Below, in pieces: positions 36,734-46,191 of a stretch of 64,000 nt of DNA. The notes beneath the pieces were generated by a model. It saw only the letters and a list, made by a program, of their open reading frames with translations. It did not search any database and was not told where the DNA came from. The first letter of the stretch is position 1. Every line of letters starts with the position of its first letter. The DNA comes from Proteiniphilum sp. X52 (lineage in GTDB: Bacteria > Bacteroidota > Bacteroidia > Bacteroidales > Dysgonomonadaceae): the NCBI RefSeq assembly GCF_003712195.1, contig NZ_RDSD01000017.1:30394-94393 (forward strand), given 5' to 3'. Position numbers and translations under genes: made by a program.

Positions 36734-38299
36734 TTAATAATTAGGATTTTGTTCAATATTAGGATTATTACTCACTTCATCAGACGGGATAGGCAGACGG
36801 CTATGACGGCCGATCACGAAATTGTTGAAATCGGAATCACGCGATTTCAGTTCGTCTATGCCAGCCTGGCTGTCGACCAATCCCCAACGTTTGATATCGG
36901 CCCAGCGTTGACCTTCCGTGGCCAACTCAAGCGCTCTTTCCATCTGCAAACGCTTCAGGAAAGCATCTTTATCGGAAGTCGCAGCAGCGTGGTTTACAGC
37001 AAGTGCCGGCATATTCACCCTTGCCCTTACCCGGTTGACATGTGCAACAGCATCAGAGACACTTCCTCCCGATTGAACGATACACTCTGCATACATCAAC
37101 AACACGTCTGCAAAACGGATAAGTCTTACATTGGTCGGATTATGATAATCATCAAAATCACGATAATGCTCCGAACTGTATTTCCGGTAAAACACACGCC
37201 CTTTCCAGTTGTCCCTGTTCCACGTTGCTTCGTTGCTGACCTCACCATATATCCGTTCGTTATCAGGAAAATCCAGATGTTGCTCACTGTAAAATGCAGT
37301 ATGCCTCAAACGGATATCGTACCCATCATTCAGATTTTTCTCTTTTTTGAATTCGGCAACGAGCCACGGGCGTATTTCACCATCCGTCCATCCTATTCCG
37401 GGAGGAGCGAAAAATTGTCCGCGATTCAATCCCAGATTGGGATTTACATCAAAGTCACCATCACCTGCGGGCGCCTTATTCACATCGGAATATTGAATCT
37501 CAAATACAGACTCTCTATTATTTTCAGTGTCTCTCCTGAAATTATCGGCATAATTGGCGGTAAGATCGTAGTACTTCTGGCCTTCACCTTCCACTAACCA
37601 TTGTAAATCATTCTTGGCTTCATTCCATTGGTGCAGTTGCATATAACATTTTGCCCTGAAAGCCAATGCCGCTCCTTTTGTTGCGCGTCCCTTATTGGCA
37701 TCGTCCCACTCTTCCGGTAAAAATTTCTGCGCTTCAGTAAAATCACTTATAGCCTGTTGATATACTTCGGAACCAGTATGCCCTTCGGGTTGCATTCCTG
37801 GAGTAGACGGTTCGAGTACGATAGCCAGACTCTTATTATCACCTCCCCATAACAAAGCGAGATTATAATAGTAAAGCCCCCTCAGAAAGTATGCCTGGCT
37901 AAGAATCCTGTTTTTTTCATTTTCGTCGGCAAACGTTATGTCAGGTACAAAATACAATACCTGATTGGCTCTGAATATTGCTTCGTAGCAATCCCTGTAT
38001 GTCCAGGCGTTACCTTCCCAGAAATTGTAGTTATTATACCTGAAATCGGTCCATTCTTTCAATTCTGCCCAGGGACTTTGACTAAACCCTTCATCCGAGG
38101 TAAGATCCAGCCGGAACCATATCCACCGGCTATATGTTCCCGGTTTATAAAACATATTGTACACTGCATTGATGCCATATTGTGCATCGGTCTCCGTTTT
38201 CCAGAATGTTGCCGTAGTGATGGTATTCGGATTCTCCACAGTCACATCACAAGCATTTAACAAGAAAACAGCAAATAATAAATATATGATTCTTTTCAT
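36734..38299 (-). CDS. SusD/RagB family lipoprotein (PUL B)
   Basis: The 521-residue protein has a lipoprotein signal (LLNAC, Cys17). The N-terminal SusD domain includes AQYGINAVYNMF and SQAYFLRGLYYYNLALLWG. The C-terminal part has LIRFADVLLMYAECIVQSGG, a HVNRVRARVNMP segment, and the terminal NPNIEQNPNY that is typical of the family. It forms the lid over the paired SusC channel on the cell surface and binds the glycan. It follows susC by 20 bp. A terminator just after it marks the end of the highly expressed susCD part of the operon. Confidence 0.94.
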   Translation of the reverse strand: MKRIIYLLFAVFLLNACDVTVENPNTITTATFWKTETDAQYGINAVYNMFYKPGTYSRWIWFRLDLTSDEGFSQSPWAELKEWTDFRYNNYNFWEGNAWTYRDCYEAIFRANQVLYFVPDITFADENEKNRILSQAYFLRGLYYYNLALLWGGDNKSLAIVLEPSTPGMQPEGHTGSEVYQQAISDFTEAQKFLPEEWDDANKGRATKGAALAFRAKCYMQLHQWNEAKNDLQWLVEGEGQKYYDLTANYADNFRRDTENNRESVFEIQYSDVNKAPAGDGDFDVNPNLGLNRGQFFAPPGIGWTDGEIRPWLVAEFKKEKNLNDGYDIRLRHTAFYSEQHLDFPDNERIYGEVSNEATWNRDNWKGRVFYRKYSSEHYRDFDDYHNPTNVRLIRFADVLLMYAECIVQSGGSVSDAVAHVNRVRARVNMPALAVNHAAATSDKDAFLKRLQMERALELATEGQRWADIKRWGLVDSQAGIDELKSRDSDFNNFVIGRHSRLPIPSDEVSNNPNIEQNPNY

Positions 38300-38319
38300 T
38301 GTAATAAGTTTTCTGAGGG

Positions 38320-41300
38320 TTAGAATGATATTTGTGCTCCAAAAGTTACTCCGTAGGGATTTGGGAAATATCCGCCATCATAGCTGCGATCCCAGATATT
38401 GGTATTGAGGAACTCAGGATCCAATCCCGTATAAGAAGTAAATGTGATCAGATTCTGTGCATTTACATATACACGAATATTACTGAACGTACTGCCAAGC
38501 ATTGATTTCGGCAGGTTATATCCCAACGCCATCTGTTTTACTTTGAGATAGCTTCCGTTCTCTAACCAGCGGTCCTGATTGCCTCGCACATTACGGGAAT
38601 CAGCATAAATGGGACGTGGATCTTTGGCATTCGGGTTTTCCGGAGTCCATGGGTCGTAACTCACGCGGTAATTCGAATTGTCGTCAAAACGGTCGAACGC
38701 GCTTCTCGGGCCATTGAACGATTTATGTCCGAACGCGCCTCCCATCTGGATTTGAAGATCGAAGTTTTTGTATTCAAAACCAAGATTCATGCCTAACTCG
38801 AATTTCGGAATGGTAGATCCGCAGTGCTGCCTGTCGTCATCGGTTATTATTCCGTCATCATTGTAGTCTATATACTTCACATCACCGGGTTTGGCATCGG
38901 GTTGAATGATTTTCCCTTCACTATTGGTATGGGCATATACTTCTTCCTGGGTACGGAATAACCCATCTGTTTTGATCAGATACCATTCGCCTATCGGCTC
39001 TCCGGGAAGAGATTTCGTATCCCATTGAGTGAATTGTTTCAAATTATAGGCAATCTCCGTGATCTTATTCTTCAGGAAAGAACCGTTTACATTAATGCTA
39101 TAACCAAAATCGCTATTTATCCTGTCGCGCCAGGTAGCAGAAAGTTCCACACCGGTATTCTGCAGGGTAACAGCATTCACATAAGGATTTCCACCGTTAT
39201 TGCCGGTCACCATCAGTATCTGCATAGGAGCCAGTACATCCTTTGTTTCTTTCAGGAAGTAATCTACTGCAAGATTCAACCTGTTATTAAGCAACATGGC
39301 ATCGAATCCGACATTCAACTGAGTCAGCCTTTCCCACTTTAAGTCATTATTTGCCAGTCTGATCTGCGTCATACCGGTGTGTACATTCTGGCCTGTTCCG
39401 AAGACAGCCTGAGGGAATGTGGTAATAAATGACACCCAATCCCATACACCGATATTTGAATTACCCAGCACCCCGTAGTTGGCCCTTATCTTCAGATCGT
39501 CTATCCAGGAAGATTCAAAGAAATCTTCATTACTGATCCTCCACCCTGCCGATACGGAAGGAAAATATCCTACCCTGTTGTCAGGCGAAAATTTAGAAGA
39601 CTCGTCGCGACGCATAGTGAAACTCAACAGATACCTTTCGTCGTAGTTATAGTTTACACGGCCGAATACCGAAAATAATTTCTGTAAGTCCCTGTAATTT
39701 CCTGTCTTTGGATTTGAAAGCGCTGCATCAAGCGTATCAAAATAGCGACCATCGCTCGTCATCAACACATCGTTCTTTGTTCCCCAGATTTGCTCATAGG
39801 TGGAGGTAAAATAGCTTGTACCCAATACCGCAGAGATATCGTGTTTGCCAAATTTTTTGTTATACTCCAGCGTATTATCAAATACCAATCCCTGGTATTG
39901 AGCCTGGTTTTTATTTAAAGAAGAAGGGTCATAGGGTTGGTTGTATGTCCAATAGCCTTCTTTCCGTAAATAAGAATGTCTGTCATTACTGAAATCAAAT
40001 CCGAGATTAAACCTGTATTTCAAGGCTTTCAGCAATTCAAGTTCAGTGAAGAGATTTCCCCTGACGCGTAAGTTGCTGTTTTTGGTATCTTCAAAATCTT
40101 CCTTTGCAAAAGGATTTGTTCCAAAAGTAACATCCCTGCTTCCATCACCGTAACCATATCCACCCCTGGCTGCATTGTTCTCATCATAAACAGGAATGGT
40201 GGGGAGCATACGATATACATCGACAATAGGATTCGTATTCAGTTCATCTACAGCAAAATGGCTTAACGTAATATTTTCCCCGATACGGAACGTAACATTG
40301 TCCCCAAAATCACGTGTAGCCGAGGTATTTGACCGCAAAGTAAAACGTTCGCTTTGGGTCCCAATAGTTGTCCCGGAATTGTGCTGGTAGTTACCTGAAA
40401 TAAAATAGCGGCTACCGCTATTACCCCCCGAGAAAGATATATTGTGATCCTGTACGATACCGGTCTTAAATACCTCTTCCTGCCAGTCGGTATTTCCATC
40501 GAAATGGTTGGCCGGCTGCCGTCCGGCATTGGCAAAAGCCAAGTCGTTCAGCTCAATCCATTGATCCCGGTTCGTGAGGTTGTATCTGGGCAGCCATTGC
40601 AGGGTGGCACGCGAAGAGACATCGATTTTCATCTTGCCTTCCTTCCCCTGTTTGGTGGTGATAATAATTACCCCGTTACCGGCTCTTGAGCCGTAAATAG
40701 CTGCGGCTGAAGCGTCTTTCAACACCTGAATGCTTTCGATATCGTTAAAATTAAAATCCCGGTTGGCGCCGGAGACCACCCCATCCACCACATACAATGG
40801 AGTACTGGTTCCAAATGTACCCGTACCACGAATTTCCACTTTTCCTTCCCTACCCGGTGCACCGGCAGTACGTACGGTTACCCCGGGAAGAGTACCCAAT
40901 GCGTCACCCACCGTACCGGTTACGATCGTATTTTTCATCTCGTCAGGATTAAATACGGAAACAGATCCTGTCAGGTCGGCCTTACGGATTGTCTGGTAAC
41001 CGATGACTACTACCTCTTCCAACAGTTCTGCATCTTCTTCTAATGTAATGCTTACGGATGTTCTTCCGTTAAGAGCGACAACCTGCGTTGTCATTCCTAC
41101 ATAGGATACTTCCAATGTTGCATTTGAAGGCACATTCTGCAAGGTAAAATTACCATCTATATCAGTTACGGTTCCGGTAGATGTACCTTCTACCTGCACT
41201 GTTACGCCGATCAGTGGTTCTCCTTTGGTATCAGTAACCACACCTCTTACGGTAATTCCCTGTGCATACAAACATAAGGATAATGTCCACATCAGTACGA

Positions 41301-41340
41301 ACAAAACCCCATTCGATAAATTGAAAATTTGTTTTTTCAT
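38320..41340 (-). CDS. SusC/RagA family TonB-linked transporter (PUL B)
   Basis: I take the ATG at 41340 (MKKQIFNLSNGVLF, 1006 residues); a GTG two codons upstream is the alternative. Domains are a signal peptide, a carboxypeptidase-regulatory-like domain (PLIGVTVQVEGTSTGTVTD), a TonB-box-like ELLEEVVVIGYQ, and a plug with VLKDASAAAIYGSRAGNGVI. The beta-barrel ends in VTFGAQISF. It is the TonB-dependent importer of PUL B oligosaccharides. Its N-terminal domain and its 5' leader resemble those of the PUL C SusC more than those of PUL A. Confidence 0.95.
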   Translation of the reverse strand: MKKQIFNLSNGVLFVLMWTLSLCLYAQGITVRGVVTDTKGEPLIGVTVQVEGTSTGTVTDIDGNFTLQNVPSNATLEVSYVGMTTQVVALNGRTSVSITLEEDAELLEEVVVIGYQTIRKADLTGSVSVFNPDEMKNTIVTGTVGDALGTLPGVTVRTAGAPGREGKVEIRGTGTFGTSTPLYVVDGVVSGANRDFNFNDIESIQVLKDASAAAIYGSRAGNGVIIITTKQGKEGKMKIDVSSRATLQWLPRYNLTNRDQWIELNDLAFANAGRQPANHFDGNTDWQEEVFKTGIVQDHNISFSGGNSGSRYFISGNYQHNSGTTIGTQSERFTLRSNTSATRDFGDNVTFRIGENITLSHFAVDELNTNPIVDVYRMLPTIPVYDENNAARGGYGYGDGSRDVTFGTNPFAKEDFEDTKNSNLRVRGNLFTELELLKALKYRFNLGFDFSNDRHSYLRKEGYWTYNQPYDPSSLNKNQAQYQGLVFDNTLEYNKKFGKHDISAVLGTSYFTSTYEQIWGTKNDVLMTSDGRYFDTLDAALSNPKTGNYRDLQKLFSVFGRVNYNYDERYLLSFTMRRDESSKFSPDNRVGYFPSVSAGWRISNEDFFESSWIDDLKIRANYGVLGNSNIGVWDWVSFITTFPQAVFGTGQNVHTGMTQIRLANNDLKWERLTQLNVGFDAMLLNNRLNLAVDYFLKETKDVLAPMQILMVTGNNGGNPYVNAVTLQNTGVELSATWRDRINSDFGYSINVNGSFLKNKITEIAYNLKQFTQWDTKSLPGEPIGEWYLIKTDGLFRTQEEVYAHTNSEGKIIQPDAKPGDVKYIDYNDDGIITDDDRQHCGSTIPKFELGMNLGFEYKNFDLQIQMGGAFGHKSFNGPRSAFDRFDDNSNYRVSYDPWTPENPNAKDPRPIYADSRNVRGNQDRWLENGSYLKVKQMALGYNLPKSMLGSTFSNIRVYVNAQNLITFTSYTGLDPEFLNTNIWDRSYDGGYFPNPYGVTFGAQISF

Positions 41341-41345
41341 TCTCA

Positions 41346-41362
41346 CATTTTGTTTAGATTAT
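41346..41362 (-). promoter_or_regulatory. Leader 17-mer shared with PUL C susC
   Basis: ATAATCTAAACAAAATG (minus strand) lies directly before the susC start and occurs identically at 51199-51215 before the PUL C susC. It may be a conserved translation-initiation or 5' UTR regulatory element. At this copy its terminal ATG is followed at once by TGA, making a start-stop pair. Confidence 0.45.
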
Positions 41363-41637
41363 GAATTAAGTAAAAAAGATTTACAAAAAATAAGTGCTAA
41401 TCAGACGCTTATCTTCTCTATTGTTTGAAGAAATAAATGGATTTCCTCCGGATGGAATAGATTAATGCCTCGCCTTTCATTTTTTGCAATTATTATATTA
41501 GCAAAAGAACCTTCTTCTTTACACTTGTCATGTCATAATCGTCTCAAAATGTATTAAAAATTTATCATAAATTCACATGTACATGATTAATAATTGTTTA
41601 AGGAATACACAGGAATGCCGATATCCTCAAACATGAT
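41363..41637 (-). other. Upstream region of PUL B susC
   Basis: This AT-rich stretch of about 275 bp, between the terminator at 41638 and the susC leader, must contain the PUL B promoter and the hybrid regulator target. I saw no clear consensus box and no gene. Confidence 0.4.
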
Positions 41638-41670
41638 AAACCCCAAAAATTTCACCAACTTTTGGGGTTT
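41638..41670 (-). terminator. Terminator of the glutaminase-like gene
   Basis: AAACCCCAAAA (41638-41648) and TTTTGGGGTTT (41660-41670) form a perfect 11-bp stem with an 11-base loop, 23 bp past the stop at 41694. T-rich DNA lies on both sides, so it could act in both directions. It separates this gene from the susC operon. Confidence 0.8.
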
Positions 41671-41693
41671 ATATTTTATTTTACAGATAATTA

Positions 41694-44237
41694 CTATTTA
41701 CCTTTCTCCAATAATTTCTGTTCCAGCATCTTCATAAAATATCCGCCGACCACGGAGCGGGCTTTAAAGTTCATTCTTTCTGCGGTCACCGTATCATGCC
41801 AGTCGCTGACAGGTACACGGGACGAAGTTTCATCCGCATATTTATAGACGAGATCGACCAATGCATTAAAATCATTCATATCACCTGTAAGAGTCGCCGT
41901 CCACATGATCCAGTCCGATTTGGTATACGTGGCCCGATTGTCCAGAGGCAAGCCATATTCATTCTGTTTAGTGAGATAATAAGCCATTTCTTTCCGGGCA
42001 ATTTCCGGATCAAAAACATTAAACCCTAACAATTTATCCCACACTAAATTATATTTCTGACTCCAGGTACCTGCCTGATCGAAAGTGAGCTTATAGTGGT
42101 GATCGCCGTCGCGGGCCATCTTCTCCCACTCCACAGCCATTTCAGCAGCGATATTCAAATACCTTTCCGACACATCGGTTTTCTCCAGCATCGAAGCCAG
42201 TTTCCCATAGGAAGCAATTCCCATGATCGCTTTGACAGAGAGGTTCGCGTTATGGGCAAGATGTCCAGCAAAGTCATCGGTACAGAGCTGATCATCGGGA
42301 TCCAATCCTTCCTCAACCAGATAATCGGTCCAGGTGGTCAGCACATCCCAGTGTTGGGCGGCATAACCGGCATTTCCTTCCATTTCGGCAATGGCAGCCG
42401 TCAAGATCAACATATTACCAGCCTCCTCTACCGGCATATCCTCTCCGTAAGTCTGACCATTACCAAGGGGATAGGTACCTATATCATGTGCGGGAAAGGG
42501 TTTAGTCCATCTTCCACTTTCACTGTAATAGAAAATATGGTTCATCAGCCCTTTTACCAATTCGGGGTTATAGAGCAGGAATAAGGGAGAGGAGGGATAG
42601 GTTATGTCTACCGTACCGATAGAACCGTTGCTATTGTTCTCTTTCGACAGGAACAGGAGTGTTCCGTTTTCATCCTTCACTAACTTATGGGCTGCAATTG
42701 CCTGCCGGTAAGCCAGCGCAGCCAGTTCGGCATATTTCCTGCCTCCTGCCTTTTCGGCATCCGCCATCATGGTCCGGTTGAAATCATCGCAACGTTCCAG
42801 GATCGATATATAGTCAATTTCCGCACTTTTGAACGCCTGGAAAATATCCACAGTTCCGTCGTTAGTCCAGTAACCTTTCAGGTTCTTCCCGAAATATTGT
42901 ATGGAGTAGATATCATCGTAACCCAGCATAATGAATCCGGCTCTCTTTTCGGATGTCACTTCACCCAGATCACGGCTGTAAGCGAGTACCGTCATCTCTT
43001 GCGTCATATTTGCGGAAAGTTCTTGGGCCAATGCCCCGGAGATCTGTCCGGTCGTTTGAAAGGCTTCCTTGGTATCCCAATTATCACCGAAATTCAGGGT
43101 TGCGCCGTCATTACCGGTACCGGTCAGATAAAAATACCCCCAATCGATGCGCACGGCGTCACCACTCTTCCGGAGCATGGGTTGTTCAACGGTGCCGGTT
43201 TTGAGGAAGGTTCTTCCTTCTTTTTCGATCTTCTCAAAATTGACCGGCTGGCTATCATCGTGTACCGCCCACTGAGGGGTTGCCTCAAAATAGACCTGCA
43301 CATCATGCGATGCTCCGTCGTTAGATCTTACCTGATAAGTGATGTAACTTACCGGCCGTGAAACAAGTGTCAGGTCGTTCAGAAGTAGGGGTGTGGTAAA
43401 GATTACATCCAGTTCTACCGGGCCGCAGTCAAACGTATAAACGGTTTGCGTAGGCAGCAGGCTTACCGATTTCTGCTCTGCAGTACGTTCAAACGATACC
43501 TTATTCTCTTCTTTCTCATACAGGCCGAAATCCACATAGGCTCCACCTGTTCTGTTATGACCATGGGCGGTAATGATATTCTCTCCTTTTCTGAGTGTAG
43601 CTTTCACCTCTTCTGAAAGTTCCTCTATCACGTTGTACTTCCACGTGTAGCCGGTTTTTACAACCGGGATCCCGTTAATGTACAGCTCAAAATCATCGTC
43701 GTGCGAATAGTGCAGATAGATGGTTTTACCGCTCAAGTCTTCGTCCAGATTGAACGTACGTCTTACCCAAATATCTTTTGTTTCCCAAAGAGTGGAGAGA
43801 TGGGGTTCATTTGGCGTGCCGAAAGCAGCCTTACCCGTTTGCCAGGATACATCATTGAATTCCAGGCTCTTCCATCCTTCTCCCGCAGGTTCATCAAAAG
43901 TATATTTGCCTTCCCATTTTTCTTCACGGACCGTTGAAAGAAGCGGTTTCAACGGCAGACTTTCTTTTCCCATAAACCTATACACTTCGCCATTCACTCT
44001 TAAGGCTCCCAACAACGGAAACCCTTTATCGGTCCAATGGCGGGGCTGGTCATCATAGAGATTATCGGTATATGACCATGCGTTAAAATAAGGATCCACC
44101 GTAACCAGTGGATAGGCCGGTGCACGGAGCCCAGTGATAAGATCGGTGGAAACTATATTGATTGTGGATGTATTTTGCTGACATGCATATAAAATGAAAG
44201 TTGATAAAAGTAGTACCGCTAAAAATTTATTGTTCAT
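41694..44237 (-). CDS. Glutaminase-like (DUF4965/DUF1793) lipoprotein
   Basis: The 847-residue protein has a lipoprotein signal (ILYAC, Cys19). A short DUF4964-like start (APAYPLVTVDPYFNAWSY) is followed by an inserted galactose-binding-like beta-sandwich at about 95-235 (VRRTFNLDEDLSGKTIYL, DDDFELYINGIPV). DUF5127-like and DUF4965-like regions come next, then a C-terminal (alpha/alpha)6-type domain with EEAGNMLILTAAIAEMEG and a closing WHDTVTAERMNFKARSV. The family is annotated as glutaminase A from fungi, but in Bacteroidota it occurs in PULs and is suspected to act on glycans. The activity here is therefore unassigned. It has its own promoter region and terminator and is adjacent to, but not clearly part of, the PUL B operon. 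Confidence 0.8.
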   Translation of the reverse strand: MNNKFLAVLLLSTFILYACQQNTSTINIVSTDLITGLRAPAYPLVTVDPYFNAWSYTDNLYDDQPRHWTDKGFPLLGALRVNGEVYRFMGKESLPLKPLLSTVREEKWEGKYTFDEPAGEGWKSLEFNDVSWQTGKAAFGTPNEPHLSTLWETKDIWVRRTFNLDEDLSGKTIYLHYSHDDDFELYINGIPVVKTGYTWKYNVIEELSEEVKATLRKGENIITAHGHNRTGGAYVDFGLYEKEENKVSFERTAEQKSVSLLPTQTVYTFDCGPVELDVIFTTPLLLNDLTLVSRPVSYITYQVRSNDGASHDVQVYFEATPQWAVHDDSQPVNFEKIEKEGRTFLKTGTVEQPMLRKSGDAVRIDWGYFYLTGTGNDGATLNFGDNWDTKEAFQTTGQISGALAQELSANMTQEMTVLAYSRDLGEVTSEKRAGFIMLGYDDIYSIQYFGKNLKGYWTNDGTVDIFQAFKSAEIDYISILERCDDFNRTMMADAEKAGGRKYAELAALAYRQAIAAHKLVKDENGTLLFLSKENNSNGSIGTVDITYPSSPLFLLYNPELVKGLMNHIFYYSESGRWTKPFPAHDIGTYPLGNGQTYGEDMPVEEAGNMLILTAAIAEMEGNAGYAAQHWDVLTTWTDYLVEEGLDPDDQLCTDDFAGHLAHNANLSVKAIMGIASYGKLASMLEKTDVSERYLNIAAEMAVEWEKMARDGDHHYKLTFDQAGTWSQKYNLVWDKLLGFNVFDPEIARKEMAYYLTKQNEYGLPLDNRATYTKSDWIMWTATLTGDMNDFNALVDLVYKYADETSSRVPVSDWHDTVTAERMNFKARSVVGGYFMKMLEQKLLEKGK

Positions 44238-44365
44238 ACGTTCCTGAGATTAAAAGAATTAAATTATTAGAAAAATTATTCATGCAAAGCTACCACAAAG
44301 ATAAAGAAATAAGTACACAGGAGCCCCCTTTTTACAGAGAACTCCTATGTAACACTCGTCATTTA

Positions 44366-44512
44366 CTATTCAATGGCCTGGTCTTCATCCGGAATTTGCG
44401 TATTGATAACACCACCGGTCTCCCCTCCTGAGAATTCAGCAAATACCTTGTAGTTACTGCGATCGGTACGATCTTCATCGATGGTTGGGACGAGCGAAGC
44501 TAATATTCGCAA
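44366..44512 (-). pseudogene. Possible C-terminal gene fragment, unidentified
   Basis: Within the otherwise empty 44238-44614 interval a 48-codon minus-strand frame without a start codon runs to a TAG at 44366. Its product includes DEDRTDRSNYKVFAEFSGG and INTQIPDEDQAIE, with gene-like composition. I do not recognise it. It may be the tail of a deleted gene or a chance frame. The rest of this interval shows nothing but AT-rich DNA serving as upstream region for the flanking divergent genes. Confidence 0.25.
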
Positions 44513-44614
44513 TTATGTCGAAAATGGGAAGTCACCGAAATTCGATGGACAAATTGGTCTATACATTAATGTTAGCAAGAATATTATTGGTGCATTTTAA
44601 TATTATCTATCGAG

Positions 44615-45334
44615 ATGTCAACTAAGCGAAGAAAAAGAAGATCAAAAGAAGAAATAGACGAAATAATAAATAAAGCGGCTATTGCGCTGATCGAATCCGG
44701 AGGGTTTACAAACGTAACAGTAAGGAACATTGCCGAAGAAGCAAAAATTGAAGCAGTTGTATTCTATAACAGATATAGCAATATTGAAGATTACATCGAT
44801 GAATTTGTAAAAAAATATGACTATTGGTTTACGAATGTCGCCAAAACTGATGGGGAAATTAACGATAAAGAGGAATATCTTCATATAATAAAGAATCTTT
44901 TCATTTCTTTAAAAGAGAACAAGGTGATGCAGCAGTTACTCCGTTGGGAAATTTCCAACCATAATGATACGACCCGACGTACTGCAGGATTAAGAGAATT
45001 TCATACAATCCCCTTAGTCGAGAAATACAAAGAGATTTTCAAAAACGCCCCGTTCGAGATAGAAGTCATTTCAGCATTAATTATCGGAGGCATCTATTAT
45101 CTTGTGCTGCATGCAAACTTAACTCCTTTCGCCGGTATAGATGTAAATTCAGAGGAGGGACATGGAAAAATATGCAAAGCAATCGAATTTATGGGAAATT
45201 TCTTCTTCGATAACATGTCGCCATTTGACAACAAAATACTGGAAGTTGCAAAGAAAATGAGAGAAAAAGGAATTGAAAGTGATATTATTACAGAATGTAC
45301 GAAAGTGCCAAAAACTGTTTTACAAAAACTTTAA
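44615..45334 (+). CDS. TetR/AcrR family transcriptional regulator
   Basis: The 239-residue protein has an N-terminal TetR helix-turn-helix (residues about 12-60: EEIDEIINKAAIALIESGG, VTVRNIAEEAKIEAVVFYNRY) with a very basic start (MSTKRRKRRSK). The long helical ligand-binding domain has no recognisable specificity. Such proteins usually repress nearby genes and release DNA on binding a small molecule. It is divergent from the glutaminase-like gene and convergent with PUL C, the only one of the three systems here without a hybrid regulator. It could therefore control either, but a divergent target is more usual. DNA around it is AT-rich. Confidence 0.88.
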   Translation: MSTKRRKRRSKEEIDEIINKAAIALIESGGFTNVTVRNIAEEAKIEAVVFYNRYSNIEDYIDEFVKKYDYWFTNVAKTDGEINDKEEYLHIIKNLFISLKENKVMQQLLRWEISNHNDTTRRTAGLREFHTIPLVEKYKEIFKNAPFEIEVISALIIGGIYYLVLHANLTPFAGIDVNSEEGHGKICKAIEFMGNFFFDNMSPFDNKILEVAKKMREKGIESDIITECTKVPKTVLQKL

Positions 45335-45432
45335 GTTTTTATATCGCTTTTTGATACTGTCCAGGAAAAAACGATAACTTTTTTTTAAAATTAGAGATCA
45401 GTTTTTTATTTTATTATTAAAATAGTAAAACG

Positions 45433-45472
45433 AACGAGGGGTTGTAATTTTTTTGCATCACAACCCTCGTTT
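45433..45472. terminator. Bidirectional terminator between tetR-like and PUL C genes
   Basis: AACGAGGGGTTGT and ACAACCCTCGTT form a 12-bp stem with one bulged G. The loop is T-rich and T-rich DNA follows on the plus strand. It lies between two convergent stops (45334 and 45485). Confidence 0.75.
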
Positions 45473-45484
45473 CTTGATTTTATT

Positions 45485-46165
45485 TTATTTCAATTGAACA
45501 ACTTTGGAATAAATGGCCTGGTCTGCACCTTTGGCTCTTACACCTACTCTTGCATAGAGATGTTTAGCAGAAGTAAAATTATTATTACCGGACATATCCA
45601 TTGACAAGTTTAATGTACCAGCCTGTAGATCTGTGAAATCCTTACGGGCAAGATAAGACACATCATCCACAAAAGAGGTCTTGCTGACCAATAAACAAAC
45701 ATAGTCTATTTCAGCCGTATTCACAATCTGGGTTACATTGAAGGTTGCATTCAACACAGAACCGCTAAGAGACAGGCTTTCGTTGGATATGGTAAAATAG
45801 GGAGTTACTTTTACTTCCACATTGGTCGATCCTTTGAGATTGACGACAAGCGTGTCCCGCGTATTCACCCAGGGTCCATTCTGGTTTCTGGTTACTAATT
45901 TATATTCACCGTCAAACAGTGTTGCCTGAAAAGTACCGTCTTGCTTCACATACACCCGTATATGATCTCTCAGTTCATACCCGTCCTGATAAAGCTGCAA
46001 CTGTATCGCTTCCCCGGTACCGCGTAATCCCAATGTCTCTCCGTTGTATGTTATTTTGCCCTGCAATGTCGATTGAGGAGCATCATAGTTATCAAATCCA
46101 CAGGCGGTAAGTGTAGCCGCTGCCATTATTATTACGAAATATTTATAAAGTCTCATATTTATCAT
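45485..46165 (-). CDS. DUF3823-like lipoprotein (PUL C)
   Basis: The 226-residue protein starts at 46165, or more likely at the third-codon-distant Met at 46156 (MRLYKYFVIIMAAATLTAC, lipobox Cys at its end). The mature part is two beta-sandwich-like modules: GKITYNGETLGLRGTGEAIQL with FDGEYKLVTRNQNGPW, and a second module with KVTPYFTISNESLSLSGS. This matches DUF3823, a family nearly always found after susCD in Bacteroidota. It is expected to be a surface-exposed glycan-binding or scaffold lipoprotein. It is the last gene of the three-gene PUL C operon and ends at a bidirectional terminator. Confidence 0.82.
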   Translation of the reverse strand: MINMRLYKYFVIIMAAATLTACGFDNYDAPQSTLQGKITYNGETLGLRGTGEAIQLQLYQDGYELRDHIRVYVKQDGTFQATLFDGEYKLVTRNQNGPWVNTRDTLVVNLKGSTNVEVKVTPYFTISNESLSLSGSVLNATFNVTQIVNTAEIDYVCLLVSKTSFVDDVSYLARKDFTDLQAGTLNLSMDMSGNNNFTSAKHLYARVGVRAKGADQAIYSKVVQLK

Positions 46166-46191
46166 CGTTTACAAATTTACAATTTGAATTT

